A stretch of DNA of 64,000 bases from Bradyrhizobium yuanmingense (GTDB taxonomy: Bacteria; Pseudomonadota; Alphaproteobacteria; Rhizobiales; Xanthobacteraceae), in assembly GCF_029167105.1 (NCBI RefSeq), contig NZ_JARFML010000001.1, positions 248,001 to 312,000 on the forward strand, read 5' to 3'. Under the pieces are notes generated by a model that saw only the letters and a program-made list of their open reading frames with translations, was not told where the DNA came from and did no database searches. The translations under genes were made by a program, and so were the position numbers. Positions 8,838 through 17,464 of the stretch are shown piece after piece; positions within the stretch are counted from its first letter, which is position 1; each line of letters starts with the position of its first letter.

Positions 8838-9571
8838 CGAGCGCACCCGAAGCATTGCTGGCTTTGTCTGATGTCAACACCTTCTACGGCCAGGCCCAGG
8901 TGCATTTTGACCTGTCGATCACGGTGGCGCGCGGCCACATCGTCTGCCTGCTCGGCGGCAACGCGAGCGGCAAGTCGACCACGATGAAGATCATCTTAGG
9001 GTTGGTGAAGCCGCGGTCGGGCGAGGTGACGTTCGACGGAGCCTCGCTGATCGGGCTTTCCACGCCGCAGATCGTCCGCCGCGGCATCGCCTCGGTGCCG
9101 GAGGCGCGGCGGCTGTTCGCCGACATGAGCGTGCGCGAGAACATCCTGATGGGTGCCTTCGTACGCAACGACCGCGACGCCATTGCGCAGGATCTCGACA
9201 GGATGCTGACGCTGTTCCCGAAGCTCGGCCAGCGGCTGTCGCAGCGCGCCGGCTCGCTGTCCGGCGGCGAGCAGCAGATGGTGGCGATGGCGCGCGCGCT
9301 GATGAGCCGCCCGCGCATGATCGTGATGGACGAGCCGACCATGGGCCTGTCGCCGCTTTATGTCGATCGCGTGCTGGAACTGATCCGCAGCATCAACCAG
9401 GCGGGCGTCTCGGTGTTCATGGTCGAGCAGAACGCCAGCCTCGCGCTCGAGATCGCGCACGAGGCCTATGTGCTGCAGACCGGCAAGATCGTGCTGTCTG
9501 GCCCCGCGCGCGCACTGAAGGACGACCCCCGCATCCGCGACGCCTATCTCGGCGGCTCCGAGGCGGCCTGA
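8834..9571 (+). CDS. livF: LivF-type ABC transporter ATP-binding protein
   Basis: 245-residue second ATPase of the same transporter. It has Walker A GGNASGKSTT, the canonical signature LSGGEQQMVAMARAL, Walker B MIVMDEPTMGLSP and the switch region VFMVEQNASLAL. The ATGA overlap with livG indicates coupled translation. The gene ends the operon: the next gene lies on the opposite strand only three bases away, so the two transcripts converge with no obvious hairpin between them. Confidence 0.92.
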   Translation: MTSAPEALLALSDVNTFYGQAQVHFDLSITVARGHIVCLLGGNASGKSTTMKIILGLVKPRSGEVTFDGASLIGLSTPQIVRRGIASVPEARRLFADMSVRENILMGAFVRNDRDAIAQDLDRMLTLFPKLGQRLSQRAGSLSGGEQQMVAMARALMSRPRMIVMDEPTMGLSPLYVDRVLELIRSINQAGVSVFMVEQNASLALEIAHEAYVLQTGKIVLSGPARALKDDPRIRDAYLGGSEAA

Positions 9572-9574
9572 CGC

Positions 9575-11089
9575 TCAAGCCGACGCCGCGCTAGCGACTT
9601 GCTCCGCCGGCTGATCATCGCCGTTGGGATCGCCCGGCGCGGTCGCCCAGGCGAGTTCCACCAGCGTCACGATCCGGCGGCCGCCGCCGTCGAGCTGGAC
9701 GACGATCAGGCCCTGCTCCTCCATGTAGCCGAGCAGGCGCTGCGCGCGGCGCAGCGAGTGCGAGCCGTAGGCGCGGGCGATCGCGGCATCGCCGGGGCAG
9801 GGCCAGCCTTCCTTCGCCGCGCGCGCGATCATCATGAACACGCCCTGCATGTCGTCGGGCAGGATCGAGGCGCGCAGCGCCACGTCCTGCCAGGCGTCGT
9901 CTGCAGTGAGTTCCGTCCCGAGCCCGGCACGCGCATGCGTCAGCATGCGCCGGAATTCGTTGAGATCGGGCACCGCCGCTCCCAAGCCCTCGATGCGGCA
10001 GCGGACCACGAATTCCTGATAGAGCACGCCGATGGCGCGGAAGCCGGCATCGGGCTCGGCCATCACGGCACGCAGCGTGCGATCCACGCGCTCGCGCCGC
10101 TCGGCGAGCTCTTCGGCACTGACGGGAGCCTCGACCGCTTCTAGCCGAATCTCCGGCACCGCGGCGGCCTTCGCCGCGCGAAGCTGCTCGAGCAGATCCG
10201 GCGCCGGCCGTCGCTGCGGCCGGCTGGCATCGGGCGGCGGTGCGGCGAGGATGACCGCGCGGGCATCTTCAAGCGTGGCCTCCGGCAGCGGCATCAGCCG
10301 CGGCGTCGAATTGCGCGGGCTGGTCTCGGTCGGGCCGATGTTGAGGCGCAGCGGACGGCGCGACAGCGCAGGTCCCAACGCCATGAACTGGCCGCGCTCG
10401 AGATCGCGGAAGGCTTCCGCCTGCCGCCGCTCCATGCCGAGCAGGTCGGCGGCGCGCGCCATGTCGATGTCGAGGAAGGTCCGCCCCATCAGGAAGTTCG
10501 AGGCCTCCGCCGCGACGTTCTTGGCGAGCTTGGCCAGGCGCTGGGTCGCGATGATGCCGGCAAGCCCGCGCTTGCGGCCGCGGCACATCAGGTTGGTCAT
10601 GGCGCCGAGCGAGAGCTTTCGTGCTTCGTCCGAGACTTCGCCCGCCACCGCCGGCGCAAACAGCTGCGCCTCGTCGACGACGACGAGCATCGGGTACCAA
10701 TGATCGCGGTCGACGTCGAACATCCCGCCGAGGAAGGCCGCCGCACGCCGCATCTGGTTCTCGGCATCCAGCCCTTCGAGATTGAGCACGGTGGAGACGC
10801 GATGCAGCCGCGCGCGCTCGCCCGCGACCTGGAGGCCGCGCTCGGTGTGGTCCTCGGCCTCGATCACCAGGTGGCCGAAGCGCTCGGCCAGCGTGACGAA
10901 GTCGCCCTCGGGGTCGATGATGGCCTGCTGCACCCAGGGCGCGCTCTGTTCCAGGAGGCGCCGCAAGAGATGCGACTTGCCAGAGCCCGAATTGCCCTGC
11001 ACCAGGAGACGGGTCGCCAGCAGTTCCTCGAGGTCCATGGCGGCCGCGGCGCCTGCCGTGGTCTGCCCCATCTCGATCGCAACCGTCAT
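9575..11089 (-). CDS. HerA/DUF87-type P-loop ATPase with C-terminal winged-helix-like tail
   Basis: 504-residue protein. The N-terminal third is a HerA/FtsK-class ATPase: Walker A GNSGSGKS at residues 32-39, Walker B MLVVVDEAQLF around residues 134-143, and RGRKRGLAGIIATQR, a sensor/arginine-finger-like region of DUF87 proteins. The C-terminal part (AIARAYGSHSLRRAQRLLGYMEEQGLI) looks like a winged helix. HerA ATPases drive DNA translocation or processing, usually with the nuclease NurA; no nuclease gene is adjacent here. The gene is divergent from a LysE-type exporter. The function in this organism is unknown. Confidence 0.75.
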   Translation of the reverse strand: MTVAIEMGQTTAGAAAAMDLEELLATRLLVQGNSGSGKSHLLRRLLEQSAPWVQQAIIDPEGDFVTLAERFGHLVIEAEDHTERGLQVAGERARLHRVSTVLNLEGLDAENQMRRAAAFLGGMFDVDRDHWYPMLVVVDEAQLFAPAVAGEVSDEARKLSLGAMTNLMCRGRKRGLAGIIATQRLAKLAKNVAAEASNFLMGRTFLDIDMARAADLLGMERRQAEAFRDLERGQFMALGPALSRRPLRLNIGPTETSPRNSTPRLMPLPEATLEDARAVILAAPPPDASRPQRRPAPDLLEQLRAAKAAAVPEIRLEAVEAPVSAEELAERRERVDRTLRAVMAEPDAGFRAIGVLYQEFVVRCRIEGLGAAVPDLNEFRRMLTHARAGLGTELTADDAWQDVALRASILPDDMQGVFMMIARAAKEGWPCPGDAAIARAYGSHSLRRAQRLLGYMEEQGLIVVQLDGGGRRIVTLVELAWATAPGDPNGDDQPAEQVASAASA

Positions 11090-11329
11090 GTCCCCGACTC
11101 AAAGTCCCGTCATTCGCGGACAGCGGCTTATCAATCCAGCCGCGGCGCGTCGAGCACTCCAGCGCGAATCAGGTGGCGTTGCCCACGCCAAAACCGGAAG
11201 TATCCGCCGCGAGCGGCAGGAACCCGGTGCCGAAAGGCCTCGGCTCGGGGAAGAATGGTGCAGATCGCCATCGCTCGGCCAAATGACGCAGATCAAGATC
11301 GACGGGTTCGAGAGCTGCTATCTAGCCGT

Positions 11330-11914
11330 ATGACCTTTCTGACCTTCTTCACGGCGACCTATTTTCTGCTGGCGGTGCCGGGGCCGACCAACACCCTGCT
11401 GGCGACATCGGGGGCCGGAGCGGGCATCTCGCGCTCCCTTTATCTGCTTGCGGCGGAACTGTGCGGCTATCTGCTGGCGATCGCGGTGCTGCGGCTGGCG
11501 CTCGGTCCAATCATCAGCGACATCCCGATTGCGGCGCTGCTGCTCCGCGTCGCCGTGACCATCTACATTCTGTGTCTTGCGGTCATGCTCTGGCGCGTCA
11601 ACACGCGAGAGCTGCGCGACGGCGCTGCCGTGACGTTCGGCCAGGTGCTGCTGACGACGCTGCTCAACCCGAAAGCTCTGGTCTTCGCGTTCCTGCTGCT
11701 GCCGCTTGAGGCCGGGCCGTTCGAGCTGGCGCCGTGGCTCGGCGTGATCGCGCTTCAGATTCTCAGCTCCGGCGCCGCGTGGATCATTCTGGGCGCAACG
11801 CTCGGACGCGGCGCCAGTCGCCTCGGGCACCCTGACCTCGTCACGCGCACCGGCGCGGTCACGCTGGTCGCCGTGACCGGCCTGATCTGGCTGCAATCCT
11901 TCCTGGTTGCCTGA
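11330..11914 (+). CDS. LysE/RhtB-family exporter-like membrane protein
   Basis: 194-residue membrane protein with about six hydrophobic segments. The opening MTFLTFFTATYFLLAVPGPT contains the P-G-P-x-N family hallmark (PGPTNTLL), and LLTTLLNPKALVFAFLL is the conserved second half motif. LysE/RhtB proteins export amino acids or similar small metabolites. I chose ATG 11330 at the start of the first membrane segment; the frame extends far upstream, but that part is antisense to the ATPase gene and lacks family similarity. It converges with the ketopantoate-reductase-like gene. Confidence 0.85.
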   Translation: MTFLTFFTATYFLLAVPGPTNTLLATSGAGAGISRSLYLLAAELCGYLLAIAVLRLALGPIISDIPIAALLLRVAVTIYILCLAVMLWRVNTRELRDGAAVTFGQVLLTTLLNPKALVFAFLLLPLEAGPFELAPWLGVIALQILSSGAAWIILGATLGRGASRLGHPDLVTRTGAVTLVAVTGLIWLQSFLVA

Positions 11915-11936
11915 ACGGACGTCGCTGGGAGCGGCG

Positions 11937-13001
11937 CTACTGGGCGCCGGAGCCGCCCTGCACGATCTTCTCGTTCAATTTCTGGTCCACGGTATCGACG
12001 GTGCGGTCGATCTCGGCATTGGGCACGCCGAGCTGATGCGAGATCAGCTTCACCAGCAGGTCGACGCGCTCGATGAAGGGCGCGCCGCTGGCGACGGCGC
12101 GCGCCGCCGATGATGGCTTGAGCAGGCTCTCGGCGGCCTTGGCGTATTTCACGAACGGCACCTGGTCCTGCGGATCGGCGCCGAGGCGGCGGGCGATCGC
12201 GTCGACATGGTCGTAGATCGTCTGCGAACGCTTGAGATCGCCGTGCACGGCGTCGCGGATCGACTGCGGCTCGTTCGGCGTGATGCAACGGTAATTGCCG
12301 GTCAGCAGCATCGACCATTTCGCCAGCGGCACGAACAGCGAATCGAACACTTTCAGCTTCACCGGCACGTCGTGGCCGTCGAGCGTCACCGCGTCGATGT
12401 CGGCCTCCAGCTCCCGCAGCAGCTTGTTGTGCTTGTCGTCGGCGAAGACCGACGCCTTGAAGTTGGTGGGCAGGCCGACATGCAGCACGTTGGCGGCTTC
12501 TTCCGGCGGGCGGAAGGCCTGCGGGTCGGGCGAGCACAGCGTCACCAGGCCCGGCTCGAACCGCTCCCACACCTGCGCATTGGTGTAGGCCTCCTCGAGA
12601 TCCATGTCGGCGAGTGCCGGAATCCGCTTCAGATAGGGCAGGGGCGGCATGTTCATGATCGACAGGCACGGCAGCTTCGCCGCGGCAATCTTGACCATGA
12701 GGACGCGCACCGTGTGGTTGGTGTATTGCGGCTCCTGCATCGCGAGGCCGACCAGATCGTAGCGGGAGAGGTCGACATTGGCCGGCGTGACCGCGTCGAG
12801 CTTGCCGGGGAGGTTGCGGGAGAAGATCGCCCGGTGCACCGCCTCGTCGCGTAGCTTGATGCGCACCTCGGTACCGTCGCGGTTGATCAGCTCCGCGGTC
12901 TTGGCGCGGCAGACCAGGGTCACGTTGTGGCCGGCCATCAGCAGCTTCGTGCCCAGCAGGGAGCCGTAAGAAGCCCCAAGAATCAATATGTTGCGCGCCA
13001 T
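11937..13001 (-). CDS. Ketopantoate reductase-like NAD(P)-binding protein
   Basis: 354-residue protein starting MARNILILGASYGSLLGTKL, a Rossmann nucleotide-binding motif, followed by MAGHNVTLVCRAKTAELI, as in ApbA/PanE proteins. It is longer than E. coli PanE (about 300 residues), and the C-terminal helical half is only loosely similar. PanE reduces ketopantoate in coenzyme A synthesis; paralogues act on other 2-oxo acids. ATG 13001 was chosen because GGAG sits just upstream and the Rossmann strand begins there. The substrate is unknown. Confidence 0.72.
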   Translation of the reverse strand: MARNILILGASYGSLLGTKLLMAGHNVTLVCRAKTAELINRDGTEVRIKLRDEAVHRAIFSRNLPGKLDAVTPANVDLSRYDLVGLAMQEPQYTNHTVRVLMVKIAAAKLPCLSIMNMPPLPYLKRIPALADMDLEEAYTNAQVWERFEPGLVTLCSPDPQAFRPPEEAANVLHVGLPTNFKASVFADDKHNKLLRELEADIDAVTLDGHDVPVKLKVFDSLFVPLAKWSMLLTGNYRCITPNEPQSIRDAVHGDLKRSQTIYDHVDAIARRLGADPQDQVPFVKYAKAAESLLKPSSAARAVASGAPFIERVDLLVKLISHQLGVPNAEIDRTVDTVDQKLNEKIVQGGSGAQ

Positions 13002-13228
13002 GCTCCGTCCCCTTGGAAATTGTGTGATTTTTCGGCCCGGGCCGTCGTCCGCGGGCGAGTTGGCGGCATGTAAAGCGAACTGCGGGGGGATGGCAACTGG
13101 GATAATGCATACAAGGGGTGCGTCTGGTCCCGCGGGCGCGAGGGCCAGCCTGGCGGGCCTGTTTCGGCCTGGTGTCAACCCAGCGAAGCAAAGATATTCT
13201 TCTTTACCGAAATTCGGATTTGTCGTAT

Positions 13229-13883
13229 GTGTCGGTCATCCCGGCTCAATCTCGAGGGGCGTCCATGAGGTCGTCATTGTCGCGAGCCGGGCTTGCGGTG
13301 GACGCGGCAGCGTCGGCATGAAAGGTGCGGGCAGGGCGGGTAGTCCCTGTGAGCTCGTAACCGCGTGCGGACGAGCGGCGCTGTAAGGCTCGCCTCGCCA
13401 GCATTTCTCCCGTGACGTCGACAGCGCGGGAGAACCCTGCGGCGAACATGCGAGCCGCGCGTACGGCAAAACCGTGTGGTCCTGGCCGTCGTTGCTACGG
13501 CCAAGCCCTTCGAAGATGCGCGCGAGCCCAACCGGGCGGACGGCATTGTCAATTCGCAGGGGTGAGGGAGGCCAGAAGGAACTCGGCTCCCGGGAGAGCA
13601 CGGCATAAGCCGTCCGACCATCGCGCAGGGAAGGCCGAGTGATTGGCACCACCTGTATGCTGCTGTGCGGTTTTCTGCGTGTGCGTTTTGCGCAGCAGAC
13701 CGCGGGTGCGAGGTCAGCACCCGGTCTTCCCTGCGCCCTCTTGCCGATGAGGGCGGCGAGACGAAGCAAAGCTCGGGCGAAATAAGCCGCGAGGATGCTA
13801 AGGCGTGTCTGCAGGCTGACACGAGAGTTGGTGAATGACCATGCGACCTCATATTCCGTCATTGCGAGCGAAGCGAAGCAACG
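13229..13883. repeat. Structured dispersed Bradyrhizobium-type repeat in a 915-bp gene-free gap
   Basis: The gap 13002-13916 has no credible gene. From about 13229 it resembles an intergenic sequence I recall from many Bradyrhizobium genomes, including the strings gcaaaaccgtgtggtcctgg and ggagagcacggcataagccg. A cloverleaf-like fold is visible: outer arms 13623-13633 and 13726-13736 pair perfectly over 11 bases, enclosing a hairpin at 13660-13668/13690-13698 (one wobble) and another at 13703-13709/13717-13723. The right end (13858-13883) carries attgcgagcgaagcgaagca, another common rhizobial intergenic motif. Outer limits are estimates; copy number needs a genome search. Confidence 0.6.
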
Positions 13884-13916
13884 ACGATATTGATGGAGCG
13901 CCGCTTATTGGCAGCC

Positions 13917-14552
13917 TCAGCCCTGGCTCGCCATGCGGTCGCGGTCGAGATGCTGCTCGATCTTGGGGCGGTCACGCGTGCGCTCGAAGCTGGTGCAGAG
14001 CAGCTCGGTCTCATCGAGCGAGATCGGAGCACGATAGAGCCGGCACATGAATTCGGCGGTTCCACGTCCCTTGGAGGTAGCCGGGCCGCGCTCTGCGAGA
14101 AACATGCAGTCCCGGCAGATGCTCGCTTCGAGCCGCTGATGGGCAGCATCGAGGTGATTGAGGATCTCGCGGAGAGAGTCGCGCAACCTGATGCACTCCT
14201 CGGTCCCGAGCGACGTCACCGCGTTGACCACGTGATTGATCGGGTCGTGCTGGCTCAGGCACTTCTCACCCTGGGACGTGACGTGCAGGACGACGGAACG
14301 CTTGTCCTCATGCGACGGCTTTCGCACCAGGAACGACTTGCTCTCCAGAGTCTTCACGATCTGCGACGCAGTCGCGCGTGTGGCGCCGATGAAGCCGGCC
14401 AGTGCGGACGGCGTGCGCGAAAACCTGTTGGCGCGCCCGAGAAAGCGCAGCGCCATCCATTCCCGATCGCGCAATCCATGCCGATTGCCCTCGAAATACC
14501 AAGCCCGCGCCGCCTGAACCAGCAGCTCGACGGCTTCCCGCGCCAATGGCAT
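13917..14552 (-). CDS. MarR-like winged-helix regulator with four-cysteine C-terminus (paralogue 1)
   Basis: 211-residue DNA-binding protein. Residues 30-95 form a MarR-type winged helix (REWMALRFLGRANRFSRTPS, then ATASQIVKTLESKSFLVRK and KRSVVLHVTSQG for the wing). The C-terminal part has cysteines C146, C149, C170 and C186 in a C-x2-C-x20-C-x15-C layout, which suggests a metal or iron-sulfur site. ATG 14552 has GAGG seven bases upstream. A clear paralogue at 51828-52406 keeps all four cysteines. The gene lies downstream of fliI on the same strand, 814 bases away. Target genes are unknown; control of the adjacent flagellar locus is a guess from position. Confidence 0.82.
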   Translation of the reverse strand: MPLAREAVELLVQAARAWYFEGNRHGLRDREWMALRFLGRANRFSRTPSALAGFIGATRATASQIVKTLESKSFLVRKPSHEDKRSVVLHVTSQGEKCLSQHDPINHVVNAVTSLGTEECIRLRDSLREILNHLDAAHQRLEASICRDCMFLAERGPATSKGRGTAEFMCRLYRAPISLDETELLCTSFERTRDRPKIEQHLDRDRMASQG

Positions 14553-15366
14553 GAATCTACCTCGTCCCCGGAACTTCGTCTGCGGCGTCCCGAAGCCGCT
14601 TTGCGCCCTGAGTGTCAGACGAGCATGCCCTGTCGAACTCTCGCAAAATGGCGCGGATCGCACCGCGCCCGACCTCGGCCGATGAGCGTCGCATCGTCCG
14701 CAGCGAGAAGCCGTATCGCTGATGGCATGCCAACAGCGTGGTCGTCGCGCGGGAGCTCGGGTTGCCGTCGCCGGCAAACGGTGGATCGGAGTAGCTCAAC
14801 CGAAGCCCCCAAAGTTCAAGTCACAAGCAGACGTTTCTTATACTCAACCAAAACGATGGATGAGCTTCTCAACAAAATCAAGTAGAGACCCTCTCACAGG
14901 CTGGATGTCGTCGCAGGCGAATGTAACGTTCAAGGGCAATATCGTTGTTCGGGACACATGATGGTGAACGCAATACATGGCACGGCGAGTAATATGCACT
15001 CGATATTGTGAGAGTTTGATTGCACGCGCGGTGTTGTCTTGCGTTGATGCAAACTGATCGAAGCTTGTGCATCACGATGACGTTTGGCGGCACGTCATCC
15101 ACAACTTGTGCGTTCTGCCGCGGAATCGTCGAGGGAACTCATTGGAATTGCACGCGGCGGTTGTTCCCGTCGTGCTTGCAGAATAGACTCTTCGATCGCT
15201 TCCACAGCGCTTGCCAGCTCGTGCACACCCGAACGGCGAATTCGCTCACGACGAAAATCGGTGAGCCGGTGTGCACGCGCATGCGCTGGAAGCGTAGCGA
15301 CATGCGCAATCTCTTGTCGAAAACCACGGGCAGGGCGGACGGCAGGCGCCTCACCCTCTCCACCCG
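14553..15366. other. 814-bp gene-free region between marR-like gene 1 and fliI
   Basis: No frame here shows family similarity or a convincing ribosome binding site. The stretch from about 14820 to 15090 is clearly more AT-rich than its surroundings. It must contain the promoter of the marR-like gene and the 3' end of the fliI transcript, but I see no strong terminator hairpin. Confidence 0.5.
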
Positions 15367-16692
15367 TCAGTCGCCCTTGAGCATGTCCCGAAGCTCGCGG
15401 AACGGATCGGCGCTCGGCGGGGCCGACGCGCCCTGTCGCATCGCGTTGTAGATTCGCGGAACCATCTCGACCGCCTGGTCGAGGCCCGAATCACGTCCCG
15501 GCTGATAGCCGCCCATCAGGCGAAGGTCGCGCGTGTCCTCGTATTTCGCGATCATGGCGCGCAGCTTGCTCACCAATTCGCGCTCCTCAGGGTCCCAGAC
15601 GTTGTGGGCGAGGCGGGAGACCGAGGCCAGAACGTCGACGGCCGGGTAGCGCGCCTGGTCGGCGATGTGCCTGGAGAGCACGATGTGCCCGTCGAGCGTG
15701 CTGCGGATGGTGTCGGCGATCGGCTCGTTGTGATCGTCGCCGTCGACCAGCACGGAGAATATCCCGGTGATGGTGCCGGAACCCTCCTCGCCCGGGCCGG
15801 CGCGCTCGAGCAGGCGCGGCAGATCGGTGAAGACCGTCGGCGCGTAGCCGCGCGCCACTGCGGGCTCGCCCGCGGCGAGCGCGACCTCGCGGGCGGCGTG
15901 GGCAAAACGGGTGATCGAATCCACCATCAGCAGGACCGATTCGCCGCGGTCGCGGAAATATTCGGCGACCGCCATCGCCGTCTTCGGCGCCAGTCGCCGC
16001 ATCATCGGGCTTTCGTCGCCCGTCGACACGATTGTGACAGCGCGATGACGGTCATTGCCCAGCACATCCTCGATGAACTCGCGCACCTCGCGGCCGCGCT
16101 CGCCGACCAGGGCCAGCACGACGGTGTCGAAGCCCTGGCTGCGGGCGAGCATCGCGAGCAGCGTCGATTTGCCGACGCCCGATCCGGCGAAGATGCCGAC
16201 GCGCTGGCCGGCGCAGACCGGCGCGAACAGGTCGATGACGCGTACGCCGGTGCGCAGCGGCTTGTGCACGCGCGCACGCTTCATGGCCGACGGCGCCTCC
16301 GCCTCCGCCGAGACCGCCTGCGACCCTTGCGTGAGCGGCCCCTGTCCGTCCAGCGGCGCGCCGAGGGCGTTGATGACGCGGCCCTTCCAGCTCGGATCGG
16401 GCGCGAAGGACAGCGGCGGCATCCGGTAGGCCGCCGAGTCGAGCCCGCCGCCAAATTGCCGGTCGAACGGCTTGGCGATGATGCCGTCGCTGTCGATCCG
16501 CACCACCTCGCCGATCTGGCGCTTGCCGCTGCAATTGACGCCGATGAGCTCGCCGAGCCTGACGAAGCGCGACAGGCCGGAGACGCGGAAATGCGTCGGC
16601 GCGATCTCGGAGATCGCGCCACTGACGCTTGCCAGGGGAGTGCTCTGCTGAAGCTCCAGCAGCGCCCACTCGAGTTGCCGAAGAGCGTTCAA
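15367..16692 (-). CDS. fliI: Flagellar export ATPase FliI
   Basis: 441-residue F1-beta-like ATPase that energises the flagellar type III export gate in the cytoplasm. It has Walker A GIFAGSGVGKSTL, the LVGERGREVREF motif, Walker B SVLLMVDSITRFAHA and the AIDVLASVSRLAHNVW region specific for FliI-type ATPases. Length fits the family (about 440-457). It is the last gene of the minus-strand group DUF1217 gene-flgF-fliI, 40 bases after flgF. Its regulator FliH is encoded in the fliF group at 33777. Confidence 0.97.
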   Translation of the reverse strand: MNALRQLEWALLELQQSTPLASVSGAISEIAPTHFRVSGLSRFVRLGELIGVNCSGKRQIGEVVRIDSDGIIAKPFDRQFGGGLDSAAYRMPPLSFAPDPSWKGRVINALGAPLDGQGPLTQGSQAVSAEAEAPSAMKRARVHKPLRTGVRVIDLFAPVCAGQRVGIFAGSGVGKSTLLAMLARSQGFDTVVLALVGERGREVREFIEDVLGNDRHRAVTIVSTGDESPMMRRLAPKTAMAVAEYFRDRGESVLLMVDSITRFAHAAREVALAAGEPAVARGYAPTVFTDLPRLLERAGPGEEGSGTITGIFSVLVDGDDHNEPIADTIRSTLDGHIVLSRHIADQARYPAVDVLASVSRLAHNVWDPEERELVSKLRAMIAKYEDTRDLRLMGGYQPGRDSGLDQAVEMVPRIYNAMRQGASAPPSADPFRELRDMLKGD

Positions 16693-16732
16693 GGAAACCG
16701 TCCAACCTCATCCTGCGCGCTTGGCGCGCAAT

Positions 16733-17461
16733 CTACTTGCCGGGTTCGCCGAGGGTCCGGATCGCGTTCTGCAGCGAGCTCTCAGTGCCCTCGATCATCG
16801 AGTTGGTGCCATCGAAAGCGCGCGAGGCCGAGATCAGCCGCGTCAGTTCGAGCATTGGATTGGCGCCGGAGCCTTCGACATAGCCCTGCTTGAAGCCGTC
16901 CCGGGAGAAGTCCGCGATGGCGGTCGCAGGCCGGTCGGGCGTCACGCCGGAATTGCCGTAGCGTTCGAGATTGGCGTCGGCCGGAATGCTGAACAGGCCG
17001 ATGGTGCCGATCTCGTTGTTGTCCTGGATGATTGCGCCGCTGCGCGCGATCGAGATCGGTCCGCCGTTCGGGTCGAGCGTGATCTGCGCGCCGCCGGAAT
17101 CGACGATCGGAAAGCCGCTCACGGTCTGAAGATCGCCGTTGGGGGCGATCTGGAGCCGGCCGTCGCGCGTGTAGACCGTGCCGTTCGGACCGGCGAAGGC
17201 GATCCAGCCCTGGCCGACCACGGCGACGTCGAGCGGGTTGCCGCTCTCGGTGATGCTGCCCATCTCTCGCGAGATGATGTTGTCGCCGGGCGAGGAGAAC
17301 GCCACCGGTGTCGGACCTGCCTTGGACAGCACGGTCTCGAACTTCACCACGTCGGTGCGGAAGGCGGCCGTGTTGACGTTGGCGACGTTGTTGGCGATCG
17401 TCTGGAGGCGCTTTTCGAGGGCGACCTGCGCCGACAATCCCACATAGAGAGCCGATTGCAT
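16733..17461 (-). CDS. flgF: Flagellar proximal rod protein FlgF
   Basis: 242-residue axial protein that forms part of the rod crossing the periplasm. It starts MQSALYVGLSAQVALEKRLQ and has the N-terminal motif TIANNVANVNTAAFR shared by rod and hook proteins. The C-terminal helix (NPMLELTRLISASRAFDGTN) completes the coiled-coil D0 domain. It lacks a signal peptide because it is exported by the flagellar apparatus. It lies 3 bases downstream of the DUF1217 gene, so the two are co-translated or nearly so. Confidence 0.95.
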   Translation of the reverse strand: MQSALYVGLSAQVALEKRLQTIANNVANVNTAAFRTDVVKFETVLSKAGPTPVAFSSPGDNIISREMGSITESGNPLDVAVVGQGWIAFAGPNGTVYTRDGRLQIAPNGDLQTVSGFPIVDSGGAQITLDPNGGPISIARSGAIIQDNNEIGTIGLFSIPADANLERYGNSGVTPDRPATAIADFSRDGFKQGYVEGSGANPMLELTRLISASRAFDGTNSMIEGTESSLQNAIRTLGEPGK

Positions 17462-17464
17462 GAA

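Noticed and set aside
13623..13736. tRNA gene suggested by the cloverleaf-like fold
   Set aside because: There is no anticodon arm of the right size, no T-loop consensus (GTTCRA) in place and no acceptor-stem geometry.
13236..13862. Overlapping 192- to 208-codon frames on the minus strand
   Set aside because: They lie within the structured dispersed repeat, translate to Arg/Ser/Pro-rich sequence, and several frames are open at once.
15139..15363. 74-codon frame on the minus strand downstream of fliI
   Set aside because: No recognisable motif and no good ribosome binding site; overlapping frames on the other strand are equally open.
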